The position numbers and the translations under genes were made by a program. From Falsiroseomonas selenitidurans (lineage in GTDB: Bacteria > Pseudomonadota > Alphaproteobacteria > Acetobacterales > Acetobacteraceae), in assembly GCF_012103215.1 (NCBI RefSeq), contig NZ_JAAVNE010000011.1, forward strand, positions 62,001 through 126,000: DNA of 64,000 bases, given 5' to 3'. Under the pieces are notes generated by a model, which ran no database searches, was not told the origin of the DNA, and worked only from the letters and a program-made list of their open reading frames with translations. Position 1 is the stretch's first letter. Every line of letters begins with the position of its first letter. Of this stretch, positions 49,655-58,949 are shown piece by piece.

Positions 49655-50830
49655 TCAGGCAAAAACCTCCGCGATGCGCGCGGCCAGCCGGCGCGCGACC
49701 TCTTCCTTCGGCAGGCGGGGCCAATCCTCCACGCCCTCCGCCGTCACCAGATGCACGGCGTTCTCCGCCCCGCCCATCACGTCGCCGGAGACATCGTTGG
49801 CGACGATCCAGTCGCAGCCCTTGCGCAGCCGCTTGGCCTGCGCATGCGGCACCACGGTCTCGGTCTCCGCCGCGAAGCCCACCACCAGGCGCGGGCGCTG
49901 CGTGGCGTGCCGGGCGATGGTGGCCAGGATGTCCGGGTTCAGCACCAGGGTGATGCCGGGGGGCGGCGCGCCGGGTACCTTCTTGATCTTCTGGGTGCCG
50001 ACATCGGCCGGGCGGAAATCCGCCACGGCGGCGGCGAAGACGGCGGCGTCCGCCGGCAGGGCGGCTTCCACCGCCGCCAGCATGTCCCGCGCGCTCTCGA
50101 TCCGGACCACCGTCACGCCGGCCGGGTCCGGCACCGCCACGGGGCCGCAGACCAGCGTGACGCGCGCGCCGAGTGCCGCCAAGGCCGCGGCGATCGCATG
50201 GCCCTGGCGGCCGCTGCTGCGGTTGGCGATGAAGCGCACCGGGTCGATGGCTTCCTGCGTCGGCCCGCTGGTCACCACCACATGCCGCCCGGCCAGGGGG
50301 CCGGTGGACAGCAGCGCCTGGATGGCGGCGAGGATGGCCGGCGGTTCCGCCAGCCGCCCCGGCCCGCTTTCCGGCTCCGCCATCGGCCCTTCCTCCGGCC
50401 CCACCACCGCGACGCCGCGCGCGGCCAGGGCCTGCATGTTGGCGCGCGTGGCCGGATGCCCCCACATCGCCGGGTTCATCGCCGGCGCCACCAGCAGCTT
50501 CGCCCGCGTCGCCAGCAGCACGGTGGAGGCGAGGTCGTCCGCCAGCCCGGCCGCCATCTTCGCCAGCAGATCGGCCGAGGCCGGCGCCACCACCACGAGG
50601 TCGGGCGCGCGGGCCAGGCGGATATGGCCGATCTCGGCTTCCGCCGCCCAGAGATCGTCATGCACCCGGGCCCCGGCGATGCCGGCCAGCGCCTCCTTTG
50701 TCACGAAGCGGGCGCCGCCGGCGGTGAGGATGGGCGTCACCTGATGCCCGGCGCGGCGCGCCAGGCGGACCAGTTCCAGCGCCTTGTAGGCGGCGACGCT
50801 GCCGGAGACGATGAGGAGCAGATGGGCCAT
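49655..50830 (-). CDS. coaBC: Phosphopantothenoylcysteine decarboxylase / phosphopantothenate-cysteine ligase
   Basis: The 391-residue bifunctional product has the CoaC flavoprotein (about 1-185): [18 protein letters not shown], the catalytic His in IGHIRLAR, and the PAMNPAMW motif. The CoaB ligase (about 190-391) follows, with [28 protein letters not shown], the KIKK Lys pair and [15 protein letters not shown]. The enzyme makes 4'-phosphopantetheine precursor from 4'-phosphopantothenate, cysteine and CTP, two steps in CoA synthesis. It directly precedes dut, a common neighbour in alphaproteobacteria. A palindromic repeat lies upstream. Confidence 0.96.
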   Translation of the reverse strand: MAHLLLIVSGSVAAYKALELVRLARRAGHQVTPILTAGGARFVTKEALAGIAGARVHDDLWAAEAEIGHIRLARAPDLVVVAPASADLLAKMAAGLADDLASTVLLATRAKLLVAPAMNPAMWGHPATRANMQALAARGVAVVGPEEGPMAEPESGPGRLAEPPAILAAIQALLSTGPLAGRHVVVTSGPTQEAIDPVRFIANRSSGRQGHAIAAALAALGARVTLVCGPVAVPDPAGVTVVRIESARDMLAAVEAALPADAAVFAAAVADFRPADVGTQKIKKVPGAPPPGITLVLNPDILATIARHATQRPRLVVGFAAETETVVPHAQAKRLRKGCDWIVANDVSGDVMGGAENAVHLVTAEGVEDWPRLPKEEVARRLAARIAEVFA

Positions 50831-50840
50831 GCGGCGCAGC

Positions 50841-50892
50841 CTAGAGCAATATGCGTTCGGATGGAATCATCTGAACGCATTTCTTGCCCTAG
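50841..50892. repeat. 52-bp palindromic element upstream of coaBC
   Basis: A 12-bp stem TGCGTTCGGATG/CATCTGAACGCA (one G-U) with loop GAAT sits inside outer arms CTAGAGCAA/TTGCCCTAG. Short AT-rich spacers separate the arms. It lies just upstream of coaBC, between it and ribF. Its form matches palindromic repeats that are dispersed in alphaproteobacterial genomes, but no second copy is in the window. Confidence 0.7.
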
Positions 50893-50980
50893 AATCAAAG
50901 ACTTCTACAGCACGCGCTGGGTCCAGGCGAAGGCAGCGTGCGCTGGGGGGCTGCCCGGCAATCCGCCAGCCGCGGCGGGT

Positions 50981-51913
50981 TCAGCCTGCGGCCAGACGCC
51001 GCCGTGCCTCCGCCGCATCCGCCGCGATCGCCGCCTTCAGCGCCTCCAACCCCGCGAAGCTGGCATCCGGGCGCTGGAAATGCAGCAGGCGCACGCCGAT
51101 CTCCTGGCCATAGAGGTCGCCGCTGAAGTCGAACAGATGCACTTCCAGCCGCGTCACCGGGTCGCCACCCAGCGTCGGGCGGCGGCCGACATTCGCCACG
51201 CCGTCCACCAGCCTGCCATCGGCCAGCGCCACGCGCACGGCATAGACACCGCGCGCCGGTTCGAGGTGCCGGCCGAGCAGGATGTTGGCGGTGGGCCAGC
51301 CCAACACCCGCCCCAGCTTGTCGCCGTGGAACACCTCCCCCCGCACTTCCCAGGGCTGGCCGAGGCAGGCGGCGGCGCGTTCCGGATAGCCGTCCTGCAG
51401 GGCGCGGCGGATGCGGGTGGAGGAAATCGGGCCGCCGGCATCGGCCACCGCCGGCACCACGGTCAGCCCGATGCCGCGGGCTTCCGCCGCCGCCGCCAGG
51501 AATTCCACATTGCCGCCGCGGCGATGGCCGAAGGCGAAATCCGCGCCGCAGGCCAGGTGCCGGGCGCCGATGGTATGGTGCAGCACCCGCTCCACGAACG
51601 CCTCGGCCGGCATGGCGGCCAGGTTTGCGTCGAAGGGCAGGGCGAAGACGGTCTTCGCGCCCAGCGCGCCGAGCGCCGCCGCCTTGGCGGGGAAAAGGGT
51701 CAGGCGGAAGGGCGGGTCCTCGGGGCGGAAATGCTCCCGCGGGTGCGGCTCGAAGGTCAGGGCGGCCAGCGGCAGGTCCGGCCGGGCGGCATGAGCGGCG
51801 CGCAGCACCGCGGCATGGCCCAGATGCACGCCGTCGAAATTGCCCAGCGCCACGGTGGCACCGCGCAGCGCCGCCGGCACGCCGGCCAGATCCTCGATGC
51901 GGAAGGGCGTCAT
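50981..51913 (-). CDS. ribF: Bifunctional riboflavin kinase / FAD synthetase
   Basis: From the ATG at 51913 the product has 310 residues. The N-terminal adenylyltransferase (about 1-180) has VALGNFDGVHLGHAAVL, LTFEPHPREHF, FALPFDANLAAMPAEAFV and ISSTRIRRAL. The C-terminal kinase (about 185-305) has GRVLGWPTANI, GVYAVRV and NVGRRPTLGG, and the motif LEVHLFDFSGDLYGQ. It phosphorylates riboflavin to FMN and adenylates FMN to FAD. Its start overlaps the stop of the LOG-family gene by four bases (ATGA). The 150-bp gap to coaBC holds the palindromic element. Confidence 0.96.
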   Translation of the reverse strand: MTPFRIEDLAGVPAALRGATVALGNFDGVHLGHAAVLRAAHAARPDLPLAALTFEPHPREHFRPEDPPFRLTLFPAKAAALGALGAKTVFALPFDANLAAMPAEAFVERVLHHTIGARHLACGADFAFGHRRGGNVEFLAAAAEARGIGLTVVPAVADAGGPISSTRIRRALQDGYPERAAACLGQPWEVRGEVFHGDKLGRVLGWPTANILLGRHLEPARGVYAVRVALADGRLVDGVANVGRRPTLGGDPVTRLEVHLFDFSGDLYGQEIGVRLLHFQRPDASFAGLEALKAAIAADAAEARRRLAAG

Positions 51914-52503
51914 GCCTGTTCGGGCCGCAGCCAGGGCAGGGTGCCGGCCGGGGGCGCGAAGCCGGCCAGCAGGTCCAGCGCCTCCTCCACCGTGGCGGCA
52001 CACATCGCGAGCGGGCGTTGGGTTTCGCGCACGAAGCCTTCCGCCAGCATGAAATCCAGCGTCTTCAGGAAGGGTTGCCAGAAGCCGGCGACGTCGAGGA
52101 ACACCACGCCCTTGGGCTGGATGCCAAGCTGCACCCAGGTCAGCGCCTCCACCGCTTCCTCCAGCGTGCCGTAGCCGCCGGGCAGCACGATGAAGCCATC
52201 GGCCAGCGCCGCCATCTTGGCCTTGCGCTCATGCATCGTATCGACCACGTGCATGGCCACGCCGCCGCCATGGCCGACCTCGCGCTTCAACAGGCCGTGC
52301 GGGATCACGCCGATCACCTCCGCCCCCGCGCCCAGCGCCGCATCGGCGGCGATGCCCATCAGCCCGACGGCGCCGCCGCCATAGACCAGGCCGATGCCGC
52401 GCCGCGCCACCGCCTGGCCGAGCGCCACCGCCGCCTCGGCGTATTCGGGCCGCGCCCCCACCATGGAGCCGCAGAACACGCAGACCCGCTTCAGTTCCGC
52501 CAC
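51910..52503 (-). CDS. LOG-family (TIGR00730) protein, cytokinin-riboside phosphoribohydrolase type
   Basis: The 197-residue product from the GTG at 52503, behind GGGGAG, has RVCVFCGSMVGARPEYAEAA, VYGGGAVGLMGIAADAAL and the active-site PGGYGTLEEAVEALTW with the essential Arg in MHERKAKM. LOG proteins release adenine-type bases from nucleoside 5'-monophosphates; in bacteria they are mostly housekeeping AMP-type hydrolases. The stop overlaps the ribF start as ATGA, so the two are co-translated in the LOG-ribF-coaBC-dut run. Confidence 0.92.
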   Translation of the reverse strand: MAELKRVCVFCGSMVGARPEYAEAAVALGQAVARRGIGLVYGGGAVGLMGIAADAALGAGAEVIGVIPHGLLKREVGHGGGVAMHVVDTMHERKAKMAALADGFIVLPGGYGTLEEAVEALTWVQLGIQPKGVVFLDVAGFWQPFLKTLDFMLAEGFVRETQRPLAMCAATVEEALDLLAGFAPPAGTLPWLRPEQA

Positions 52504-52668
52504 ATCCAGGCTCCCCGGCTTCGCATGGTGCACCGCAATACAGCAAATCCGGCAGGGGCGAAAACCGACTGCCCCGGGCGGCGATGGGGGAAATCCCCCG
52601 CCGCGCGCACGTCGACAAGCCCCGGCCGCTTTGCCACAACGCCGGCACAGCAGCGCACGGAACCGCAC

Positions 52669-53808
52669 ATGCCCGCCACCACCCTCGGCACCTCGGAGCA
52701 GCTTCTGGCGGAACTCCGCCTTTGGGTGGAGCAGGAGACGCCGACGACCGACCCGTGGGCGGTGAATGCGCTGGTGGACCGCTGCGAGGCGGAACTCGCC
52801 GCGGTGGGCGGCGAGATCACCCGGATCCCGGGCCGCGATGGCTTCGGCGACACGCTGGTCTGCCGCACGCCGGGCGCCGCCGGCAGCAACCTGCCGCCGG
52901 TGATGGTCTCCGGCCATCTCGACACCGTCTGGGACCACGGCACGCTGGCCGGCCCGATGCCCTTCCGGGTGGAGGGCGACAAGGCCTATGGCCCCGGCAT
53001 CTACGACATGAAGGCGGGGTCCTTCATGGCCTTCCACAGCGTGCGGGAGATCCTGCGCCAGAAGATCCCGACGAAGCGGCCCATCGTGCTGCTGCTGACG
53101 CCGGATGAGGAAGTGGGCAGCCCGACCAGCCGCGACGTCATCGAGCAGACCGCCCGCGGCGCCCGCGCCGTGTTGATCCCGGAACCGGCCGGCGCTGGCG
53201 GCGCCTGCGTCACCGCGCGCAAGGGGGTGGGGCGCTTCGACATCCGGGTGCGCGGCGTCTCCGCCCATTCCGGCGGCAACTGGTCCGAGGGCCGCAGCGC
53301 CGTGGTCGCCCTGTCCCGCCTGGTGCTGCAGATCCATGGCATGACGGACCTGGCCGCCGGCATCACCACCAACGTCGCCCCCATCTTCGGCGGCACCCGC
53401 CCCAATGTCATCCCGCCCGAGGCCGGGGCGGAGGTCGACCTGCGCGTGCCGACGATTGCGGAGGGGGAGCGGATGGAGAAGCTGATCCTCGCCCTGGCCG
53501 GGGAGCAGGACGGCATCGCCATCACGGTCACGGGCGGCATGAACCGGCCGCCCTTCGCCGAGAATGCGGAGATCCGCGCCCTCTACGACCAGGCGAAGGC
53601 GCTGGCCGCCGCGGCCGGCTACGACCTGCCGAAGCAGCATCGCGGCGGCGGCTCGGACGGCAATTTCACCGCCGCGCTCGGCATCCCGACGCTGGATGGC
53701 CTGGGCTGCACCGGCGCCGGCGCCCATGCGCCGCATGAGCACATCGTCTGGACCGACCTCGCCGCCCGCTGCGCCACGCTGTGCGGGCTGCTGGAGGCGA
53801 TCGACTGA
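52669..53808 (+). CDS. M20 family metallopeptidase (glutamate carboxypeptidase type)
   Basis: The 379-residue product from the ATG at 52669 has the M20 metal ligands and acid. The His-Asp pair is in SGHLDTVWDHG, the bridging Asp in PGIYDMKAG, and Glu-Glu in TPDEEVGS. The terminal His is in TGAGAHAPHEHIVW. The dimerisation lid has KGVGRFDIRVRGVSAHSG. It most resembles carboxypeptidase G2-like enzymes that cut C-terminal glutamate or amino-acyl bonds with zinc. No signal peptide is visible. It is divergent from the LOG-family gene. Confidence 0.9.
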   Translation: MPATTLGTSEQLLAELRLWVEQETPTTDPWAVNALVDRCEAELAAVGGEITRIPGRDGFGDTLVCRTPGAAGSNLPPVMVSGHLDTVWDHGTLAGPMPFRVEGDKAYGPGIYDMKAGSFMAFHSVREILRQKIPTKRPIVLLLTPDEEVGSPTSRDVIEQTARGARAVLIPEPAGAGGACVTARKGVGRFDIRVRGVSAHSGGNWSEGRSAVVALSRLVLQIHGMTDLAAGITTNVAPIFGGTRPNVIPPEAGAEVDLRVPTIAEGERMEKLILALAGEQDGIAITVTGGMNRPPFAENAEIRALYDQAKALAAAAGYDLPKQHRGGGSDGNFTAALGIPTLDGLGCTGAGAHAPHEHIVWTDLAARCATLCGLLEAID

Positions 53809-53953
53809 GGGGGCGCGGCGCCCTGGCGGCGCTGGCCGGGACCGCGGGCGGAGCAAGGCGCGCGGCCGGATCGCTTCGACCCGCCGGGCATGCTCCAATG
53901 TCTCGCGGGCGCCGGGGTGATCCGGTTGGCGCCGCGCGGGTAGGGGAACAGCG

Positions 53954-54628
53954 ATGCCAAGAGCACTCATCGTCGGCGCCGGTCCGGGTTTTTCCGCCAG
54001 CCTCGCGCGGCTTCTGGCGGCCGAGGGCTACGCCGTGGCGCTGGCGGCGCGGGACACGGCCAAGCTGACCGCGCTCGCCGACGAGACCGGCGCCAGCCTG
54101 CACCGCTGCGACGCCAGCGACCCCGCCCAGGTCGCCGCGCTGTTCGACCAGCCGGAAGCGGCGGAGGCGGAGGTGGTGCTCTACAACGCCTCCTTCCGCG
54201 TGCGCGGCCCCACGGTGGAACTGGCGCCGGAGGATGTGCGCCGCACGCTGGAAGTCTGCGCCTTCGGCGCCTTCCTGGTGGCGCAGCAGGCGGCCGCCCA
54301 CATGCTGCCACGGGGGGCGGGGACGATCCTGCTGACCGGCGCCTCCGCCGGGGTGAAGGGCTATGCCCGCTCCGCCCCCTTCGCCATGGGCAAGTTCGCG
54401 CTGCGCGGGCTGGGCCAGGCGCTGGCGCGGGAGCTGCACCCGCAGGGCATCCATGTGGTCCATATCGTCGTCGATGGCGGCATCCGCAGCGAACGCCGGC
54501 CCGAGACGGGGCAGGACACGCTGCTCGATCCGGACGCCATCGCCACCGCCGCGCTGGCCGCCATCCGCCAGCCGCGCAATGCCTGGTCGGCCGAGATCGA
54601 GCTGCGGCCCTGGGTCGAGACCTTCTGA
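53954..54628 (+). CDS. SDR-family protein lacking the catalytic tyrosine
   Basis: The 224-residue product has an SDR nucleotide loop variant VGAGPGFSASLARLLA and the usual VLYNASF strand, and Ser in LTGASAGVKG. The YxxxK position reads FAMGK, with Phe in place of Tyr. This Phe-for-Tyr pattern occurs in a group of SDR paralogues, so NAD(P)H binding is likely but normal proton transfer is doubtful. The gene is followed after 12 bp by a TTC38-like gene on the same strand, which suggests an operon. The physiological role is unknown. Confidence 0.8.
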   Translation: MPRALIVGAGPGFSASLARLLAAEGYAVALAARDTAKLTALADETGASLHRCDASDPAQVAALFDQPEAAEAEVVLYNASFRVRGPTVELAPEDVRRTLEVCAFGAFLVAQQAAAHMLPRGAGTILLTGASAGVKGYARSAPFAMGKFALRGLGQALARELHPQGIHVVHIVVDGGIRSERRPETGQDTLLDPDAIATAALAAIRQPRNAWSAEIELRPWVETF

Positions 54629-54640
54629 GGGGAAACGCCA

Positions 54641-55984
54641 ATGAACACCGATGCCCAGGGCAATGCGATGACCGTCGCCTCCGCCGAGGCGGCGCGGGCC
54701 TTCGACCACGTGATCGAGGGTTTTCTCAAATACCGCTTCGACACGGGGCTGCGGTTGAAGGCGTTTCTCACCGCCGATCCCGCGGCGCCGCTGGGGCAGG
54801 TGATGGCGGGCAGCTTCGCGATGCTGGCCTATGACCGCGCCCTGCTCGGCCGCGCCGCGGGGTCGCTCGCCAAGGCGCAGGCGCTGCCGGCCAATGCGCG
54901 GGAGAAGGCGCATATGGCCGCCCTTTCCGCCTGGATCGACGGCACGCCGGAAAAGGCGCTGTCGATCTGGGAACAGATCGTCACGGAACACCCGCGCGAC
55001 CTGCTGGCCTTCCGCCTGCACCATTTCTGCGCCTTCTGGATGGGCGCGCCGGAACGGATGGTGACGCTGGTGGAACAGGTGATGCCGGCCTGGTCGGACG
55101 GCACCGCCGGCTATGGCAGCGTGCTCGCCTGCCGCTGCTTCGCGCATGAGGAAACCGGCAGCTACACCATCGCCGAACATGCCGGGCGCGACGCCGTGGC
55201 GCTGGACCGCGGCGACCTCTGGGCCGCGCATGGCGTGGCGCATGTGCTGGAGATGCAGGGCCGCCGCAGCGAGGGCCTGGACTGGATCGCGGCGCTGGAG
55301 CCGAACTGGGACGGCGGCAACAACCTGATGCACCATCTGTGGTGGCACCAGGCGATGTTCCTGGCGGAACAGCGGGATTTCGACGGCGTGCTGCGGCTGT
55401 ACGACACGCGCTTCCGCAACCGGGAGAGCAAGGTCCACCTGGCGCAGCCGGACCTCTACATCGACGTGCAGAACGCCGCCTCCATGCTGTTCCGCCTGCA
55501 GCTGCGCGGCATCGCGGTCGGTGATCGGTGGGAGGAGCTGGCGGAGAAGGCGGAGGCCCGCATCGGCGACACGCTCTCCGCCTTCACCCAGCCGCATTGG
55601 ATGATGGCGCTCGCCGCCGCCGGCCGCCGGGATGCCGCGGCACGCCATCTGGCGGCGCTGGAGGAGGCGGCGCGCGGCAACACCCACCACGCCCGCATCC
55701 TGCGCGAGGCCGCGCTGCCGGCGACGCGCGCCGTGGCGCTGCATGCCGAAGGCCGCCACGAGGAGGTCTGCGCCACGCTGCGCCCGGCACTGGGTGACCT
55801 GCATCGCCTCGGCGGCAGCCACGCGCAGCAGGATGTGCTGGAACAGATTTTCGTGGATTCCGCCATGAAGGCGGGGCGCACGGCGGATGCGCGGCTGGCG
55901 CTGGAACGCGCGGCCGCGAAATCGCCGGTGCCGCCGGCGCGGCGGATCGGCTTCGCCGAAGCGGCGCTGGCGGTGGCCTACTGA
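54641..55984 (+). CDS. TTC38-like tetratricopeptide repeat protein
   Basis: The 447-residue product is all alpha-helical with degenerate TPR pairs. Segments such as AHMAALSAWIDGTPEKALSI, AHGVAHVLEMQGRRSEGLDW and NNLMHHLWWHQAMFLAEQRD are characteristic of the TTC38 family, which is shared by bacteria and animals and has no established activity. The HHLWWHQA and HHFCAFWMG stretches are the most conserved. It follows the SDR gene by 12 bp and is convergent with the CheR-PAS gene 12 bp beyond its stop. Confidence 0.85.
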   Translation: MNTDAQGNAMTVASAEAARAFDHVIEGFLKYRFDTGLRLKAFLTADPAAPLGQVMAGSFAMLAYDRALLGRAAGSLAKAQALPANAREKAHMAALSAWIDGTPEKALSIWEQIVTEHPRDLLAFRLHHFCAFWMGAPERMVTLVEQVMPAWSDGTAGYGSVLACRCFAHEETGSYTIAEHAGRDAVALDRGDLWAAHGVAHVLEMQGRRSEGLDWIAALEPNWDGGNNLMHHLWWHQAMFLAEQRDFDGVLRLYDTRFRNRESKVHLAQPDLYIDVQNAASMLFRLQLRGIAVGDRWEELAEKAEARIGDTLSAFTQPHWMMALAAAGRRDAAARHLAALEEAARGNTHHARILREAALPATRAVALHAEGRHEEVCATLRPALGDLHRLGGSHAQQDVLEQIFVDSAMKAGRTADARLALERAAAKSPVPPARRIGFAEAALAVAY

Positions 55985-55996
55985 ACCGCCGCCGCT

Positions 55997-58237
55997 TCAG
56001 GGTGCAGCGGCACCCTGGGTGGTATCGGCCAGCAGCAGCAGCAGCAGGGGCGGCTGCTCCTCCGCCAGGTGCTGCAGCCACAGGCTGGTGGTACGGGCAC
56101 CGCCATCGGCATGGCGCAGCCTCACCTCCAGCCGCAGCGTGTCCCTCGTGCTGGCTGCCAGAGGCGCCAGCAGGGCGCGGAAGGCGGCTGGCGGCAGGTC
56201 GTCCAGCAGCTCGGTCAGCGGGATGCGGCGAAGCTGGCCGATGGCGTGACCCAGCATCCGCTCCGCCGCGGCATTGACCAGGGTGAAGCGCAGCGTGTCC
56301 GGGTCCAGCAGGCAGACGCCGCCAGGGGCGCGGCCGATCAACCTGCCCAGGTAGCGCTCATGGTCCTGGTCCTGTCGCGCCTCCGTCACATCCTCCACGA
56401 ACAGCACCAGGCCGCGCGGCGACACGGTCTCGTACAGCAGGGGTGAGATCCGCACCCGGCAGGTCTGGCCGCGGCCGCGCCGGTCCACCGCCGGCACCAC
56501 CACCTCGGCATGGCCGATCTCGCCCGCCAGTACCTGCGCCAGCGCCGCCCGCAGCCGGCCGACCGGCAGGCCGCTATCCAGACTGAAGACGTCCTGGCCC
56601 ACCACCTCCTCCGCCCGCAGGCCCCAGGCAGCCTCGTTCCAGCGGTTCCAGGACCGCACCCGCCACTGCGGGTCCAGCACGATGATCCCGGCATCCATGC
56701 TGCGCATGACGCCTTCCGCATAGCGCTGGTACGCGGCGCCATCCTCCTGCCGCTGGCGCATCGCCTCGTTCACCACGCCCAGCTCGTCATTGGTGGATTG
56801 CAGCTCCTCGTTCATCGTCTCCAGCTCCTCGTTCGTGGACTGGAGTTCCTCGTTGGTGGTCTCAAGCTCCTCGTTCGTGGACTGGAGTTCCTCGTTGGTG
56901 GTCTCCAGCGCCTCATTCGCCGATTGCAGTTCCTCGATCGTGGCCTCCAAGCTTTCCTGCGCCGCCTCCAGCTCCTGCTGCAGGGTCCAGAGCCGGGTGG
57001 TGTCGGCGAAGGACAGCAGGCTGCTGGGCGGGGCGCCCTCGCGAACCGCAAGCGGCATCACCTCGATGGTCAGGCGGATCGGCTCCGCCGGCGGGCGGTG
57101 ATAGGGCTGGTGTTCCAGCCGCACGGTGCGGCCGATACGGGCCGCTTCCTCGATCCGGCTGCGCAGCTCCACCGGGCGGTAGGAGATGGACAGGTCCTGG
57201 AAGGGGCGGCCGATGTCGCCTTCCCCCACATCCAGCAGCCGCCGCGCCGCCGGGTTGGCGAAGATCAGCGTGCCGTCCCCGTCCACGGCCAGCCAGGCCT
57301 GCGCCGTGGTATCCGCCAGCGCCTCCAGCGCCCGCTGCTGCAGCGGTGGCTGGTGCTGCGGCAGAGGCGCGGCCGGTCTCGCACCGAAGGTCAGGGACCC
57401 GTTGGCGCTGCGGCGCCAGCCCTGCGGCACCTTGCGGAAGATGCGGTGCTTCAGGTCCACCGGCTCGAACAGCCGTGACCGGGCCAGCTGCGTCTCCGCC
57501 TTGCCGAGGAACATCAGCGCATCCTCCCCCAGCGCAAAATGCAGCCGCTGGAGGACCTGGTTCTGCGTTTCCGTCTCCAGGTAGATCAGCAGGTTGCGGC
57601 AGACCAGCAGGTCGATGCGGATGATCGGCGCGTCATTGACCACGTTGTGCCGGCCGAAGATCACGCATTTGCGCAACTCCCGCTGGAAGACGTAGTGGTT
57701 CGCATTGTGGTCGAAATAGCGCGCCAGCAGGTCCGGCGGCACGCCTTCGACGTCGCGCGGCGCGTAGGTGGCCTGGCGCGCGATGCGCAGGGCGTCCTCG
57801 TCGAGGTCGGTGGCGTAGATCTTCACGCGGTTGCAGACATCCGGCCCGAACGCCTCGGCGAAGGCCATGGCCAGGCTGTAGGGTTCCTCCCCGGTCGCGC
57901 AGCCGACGCTCCAGATCCGCAACTGGCCTTCCGGCCCGGCGCGTTCCACCAGGCGCGGCACCACCTGGCCGCGCAGCGCCTCCCATGCCTCCGCATCGCG
58001 GAAGAAGGAGGTGACGTTGATCAGCACCGTGTTCAGCAGCTCTCCCAGTTCGTCGGGATGCGCCTGCAGCCACGCATGGTAGTCGGCGAAGCCGGCCAGC
58101 CCCAGCTCCCCAAGCCGGCGTTGGATGCGCCGGCGCAGGCTGGACTTCTTGTAGCCGCGGAAGTCGATCCCGCGGCTTTCCTGGATGAAGCCGATCAGGG
58201 CCTGGAGCTCGGGCTCCACCGGCTCTGCGCCCGTCAT
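55997..58237 (-). CDS. CheR-type methyltransferase fused to PAS domains
   Basis: The 746-residue product begins with a CheR methyltransferase (about 1-275). LIGFIQESRGIDFRGYKKSS is the N-terminal helical part. VTSFFRDAEAWEAL, IWSVGCATGEEPYSLAMAF (SAM site), YATDLDEDALRIAR and VVNDAPIIRIDLLVCRNLLI are the core. A PAS domain (about 310-410) follows, then a coiled coil built from 14-residue ELQSTNEELETTNE units, then a second and a third PAS. No CheB domain is attached. The enzyme should methylate glutamates of a chemoreceptor or another protein in response to a PAS signal. Confidence 0.9.
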   Translation of the reverse strand: MTGAEPVEPELQALIGFIQESRGIDFRGYKKSSLRRRIQRRLGELGLAGFADYHAWLQAHPDELGELLNTVLINVTSFFRDAEAWEALRGQVVPRLVERAGPEGQLRIWSVGCATGEEPYSLAMAFAEAFGPDVCNRVKIYATDLDEDALRIARQATYAPRDVEGVPPDLLARYFDHNANHYVFQRELRKCVIFGRHNVVNDAPIIRIDLLVCRNLLIYLETETQNQVLQRLHFALGEDALMFLGKAETQLARSRLFEPVDLKHRIFRKVPQGWRRSANGSLTFGARPAAPLPQHQPPLQQRALEALADTTAQAWLAVDGDGTLIFANPAARRLLDVGEGDIGRPFQDLSISYRPVELRSRIEEAARIGRTVRLEHQPYHRPPAEPIRLTIEVMPLAVREGAPPSSLLSFADTTRLWTLQQELEAAQESLEATIEELQSANEALETTNEELQSTNEELETTNEELQSTNEELETMNEELQSTNDELGVVNEAMRQRQEDGAAYQRYAEGVMRSMDAGIIVLDPQWRVRSWNRWNEAAWGLRAEEVVGQDVFSLDSGLPVGRLRAALAQVLAGEIGHAEVVVPAVDRRGRGQTCRVRISPLLYETVSPRGLVLFVEDVTEARQDQDHERYLGRLIGRAPGGVCLLDPDTLRFTLVNAAAERMLGHAIGQLRRIPLTELLDDLPPAAFRALLAPLAASTRDTLRLEVRLRHADGGARTTSLWLQHLAEEQPPLLLLLLADTTQGAAAP
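56825..56908 (-). repeat. 42-bp tandem repeat encoding the coiled coil of CheR-PAS
   Basis: Two 42-bp units, 56825-56866 and 56867-56908, differ only in the last three bases. Partial copies flank them on both sides. Each unit codes for 14 residues (two heptads) of the linker helix. Slippage between such units could change linker length. Confidence 0.75.
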
Positions 58238-58392
58238 TGCGCTGTGGCCATCCGCTCCGCTCCCCTGCCATCGCTGCCGGCGCCATCGCTGGCGGTCGGG
58301 TCAGGATCAGCCCGCCTGGCGGCGGCCGGCAGCCTACAGCAGCCCGGCAGGCGGGAACATCACCCGCGCGCTGCGCCGCGGCCCTGGCCTGG

Positions 58393-58764
58393 TCAGCCGG
58401 GCGCCTCGGTCCAGGTGCCGGAGGGAGCCTCCACCTCCAGCGTCGGGTTGTCCTGCAGGATCGCGGCGGTTTCATCGTCGAAGGCGGAGACCAGGGCGCC
58501 GCCCTCGCCGGCCTCCGCCAGACCCAGCGCCGCCAGGCTGGCGGCGACAATGCGGGCGGCGAGGGCGGCGGTGCGTTCGTCGCGGCATTCCACCACCACC
58601 TCCGCGCCTTCCCCTTCGCCCTGCACCAATTCCACCAGGAAGAACGCCGCCCCGTCGCGCGCGCCGGATTCCCAGATGCCGTCCGCGCCGCGCTGCATCG
58701 GCGTGACGGCGATGGTGAAGCCGCCTTCGGGCGCCGCCCCGGCGGCGTGCTGGCTGTCCGACAT
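58393..58764 (-). CDS. Small acidic protein of unknown function
   Basis: The family is not recognised. The 123-residue reading starts at the ATG at 58764 (MSDSQHAAGA). It is acidic, with a predicted beta/alpha pattern of GGFTIAVTPM, DGAAFFLVELVQGEGEGAEV, and a helix AALAARIVAASLAALGLA. The C-terminus is Glu-rich. The longer frame upstream is basic and not conserved in character. It lies between the CheR-PAS gene and the divergent stress/envelope operon, and has no signal peptide or membrane segment. Confidence 0.6.
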   Translation of the reverse strand: MSDSQHAAGAAPEGGFTIAVTPMQRGADGIWESGARDGAAFFLVELVQGEGEGAEVVVECRDERTAALAARIVAASLAALGLAEAGEGGALVSAFDDETAAILQDNPTLEVEAPSGTWTEAPG

Positions 58765-58949
58765 CGTTCGTCTCCCGTGAAAGGCCAGCCCCGCCAACGC
58801 GGCGGGCGCCGTCCGGTTGGCAGGCCACCGCCCGGCCGAATCACGAAAGCTCCGCTGCCGCAAGGAACATTTGCGTCCGGCGCCTGTTGCATCGGCAGGG
58901 CGCCGGTTCCGGCCGCGCCCCTTCGCAACAAGCAGCCGAGGTCCGCAGC

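Noticed and set aside
56825..56908. Direct repeats that could be a CRISPR.
   Set aside because: The units are head-to-tail without spacers and code for heptads in frame; no cas genes are present.
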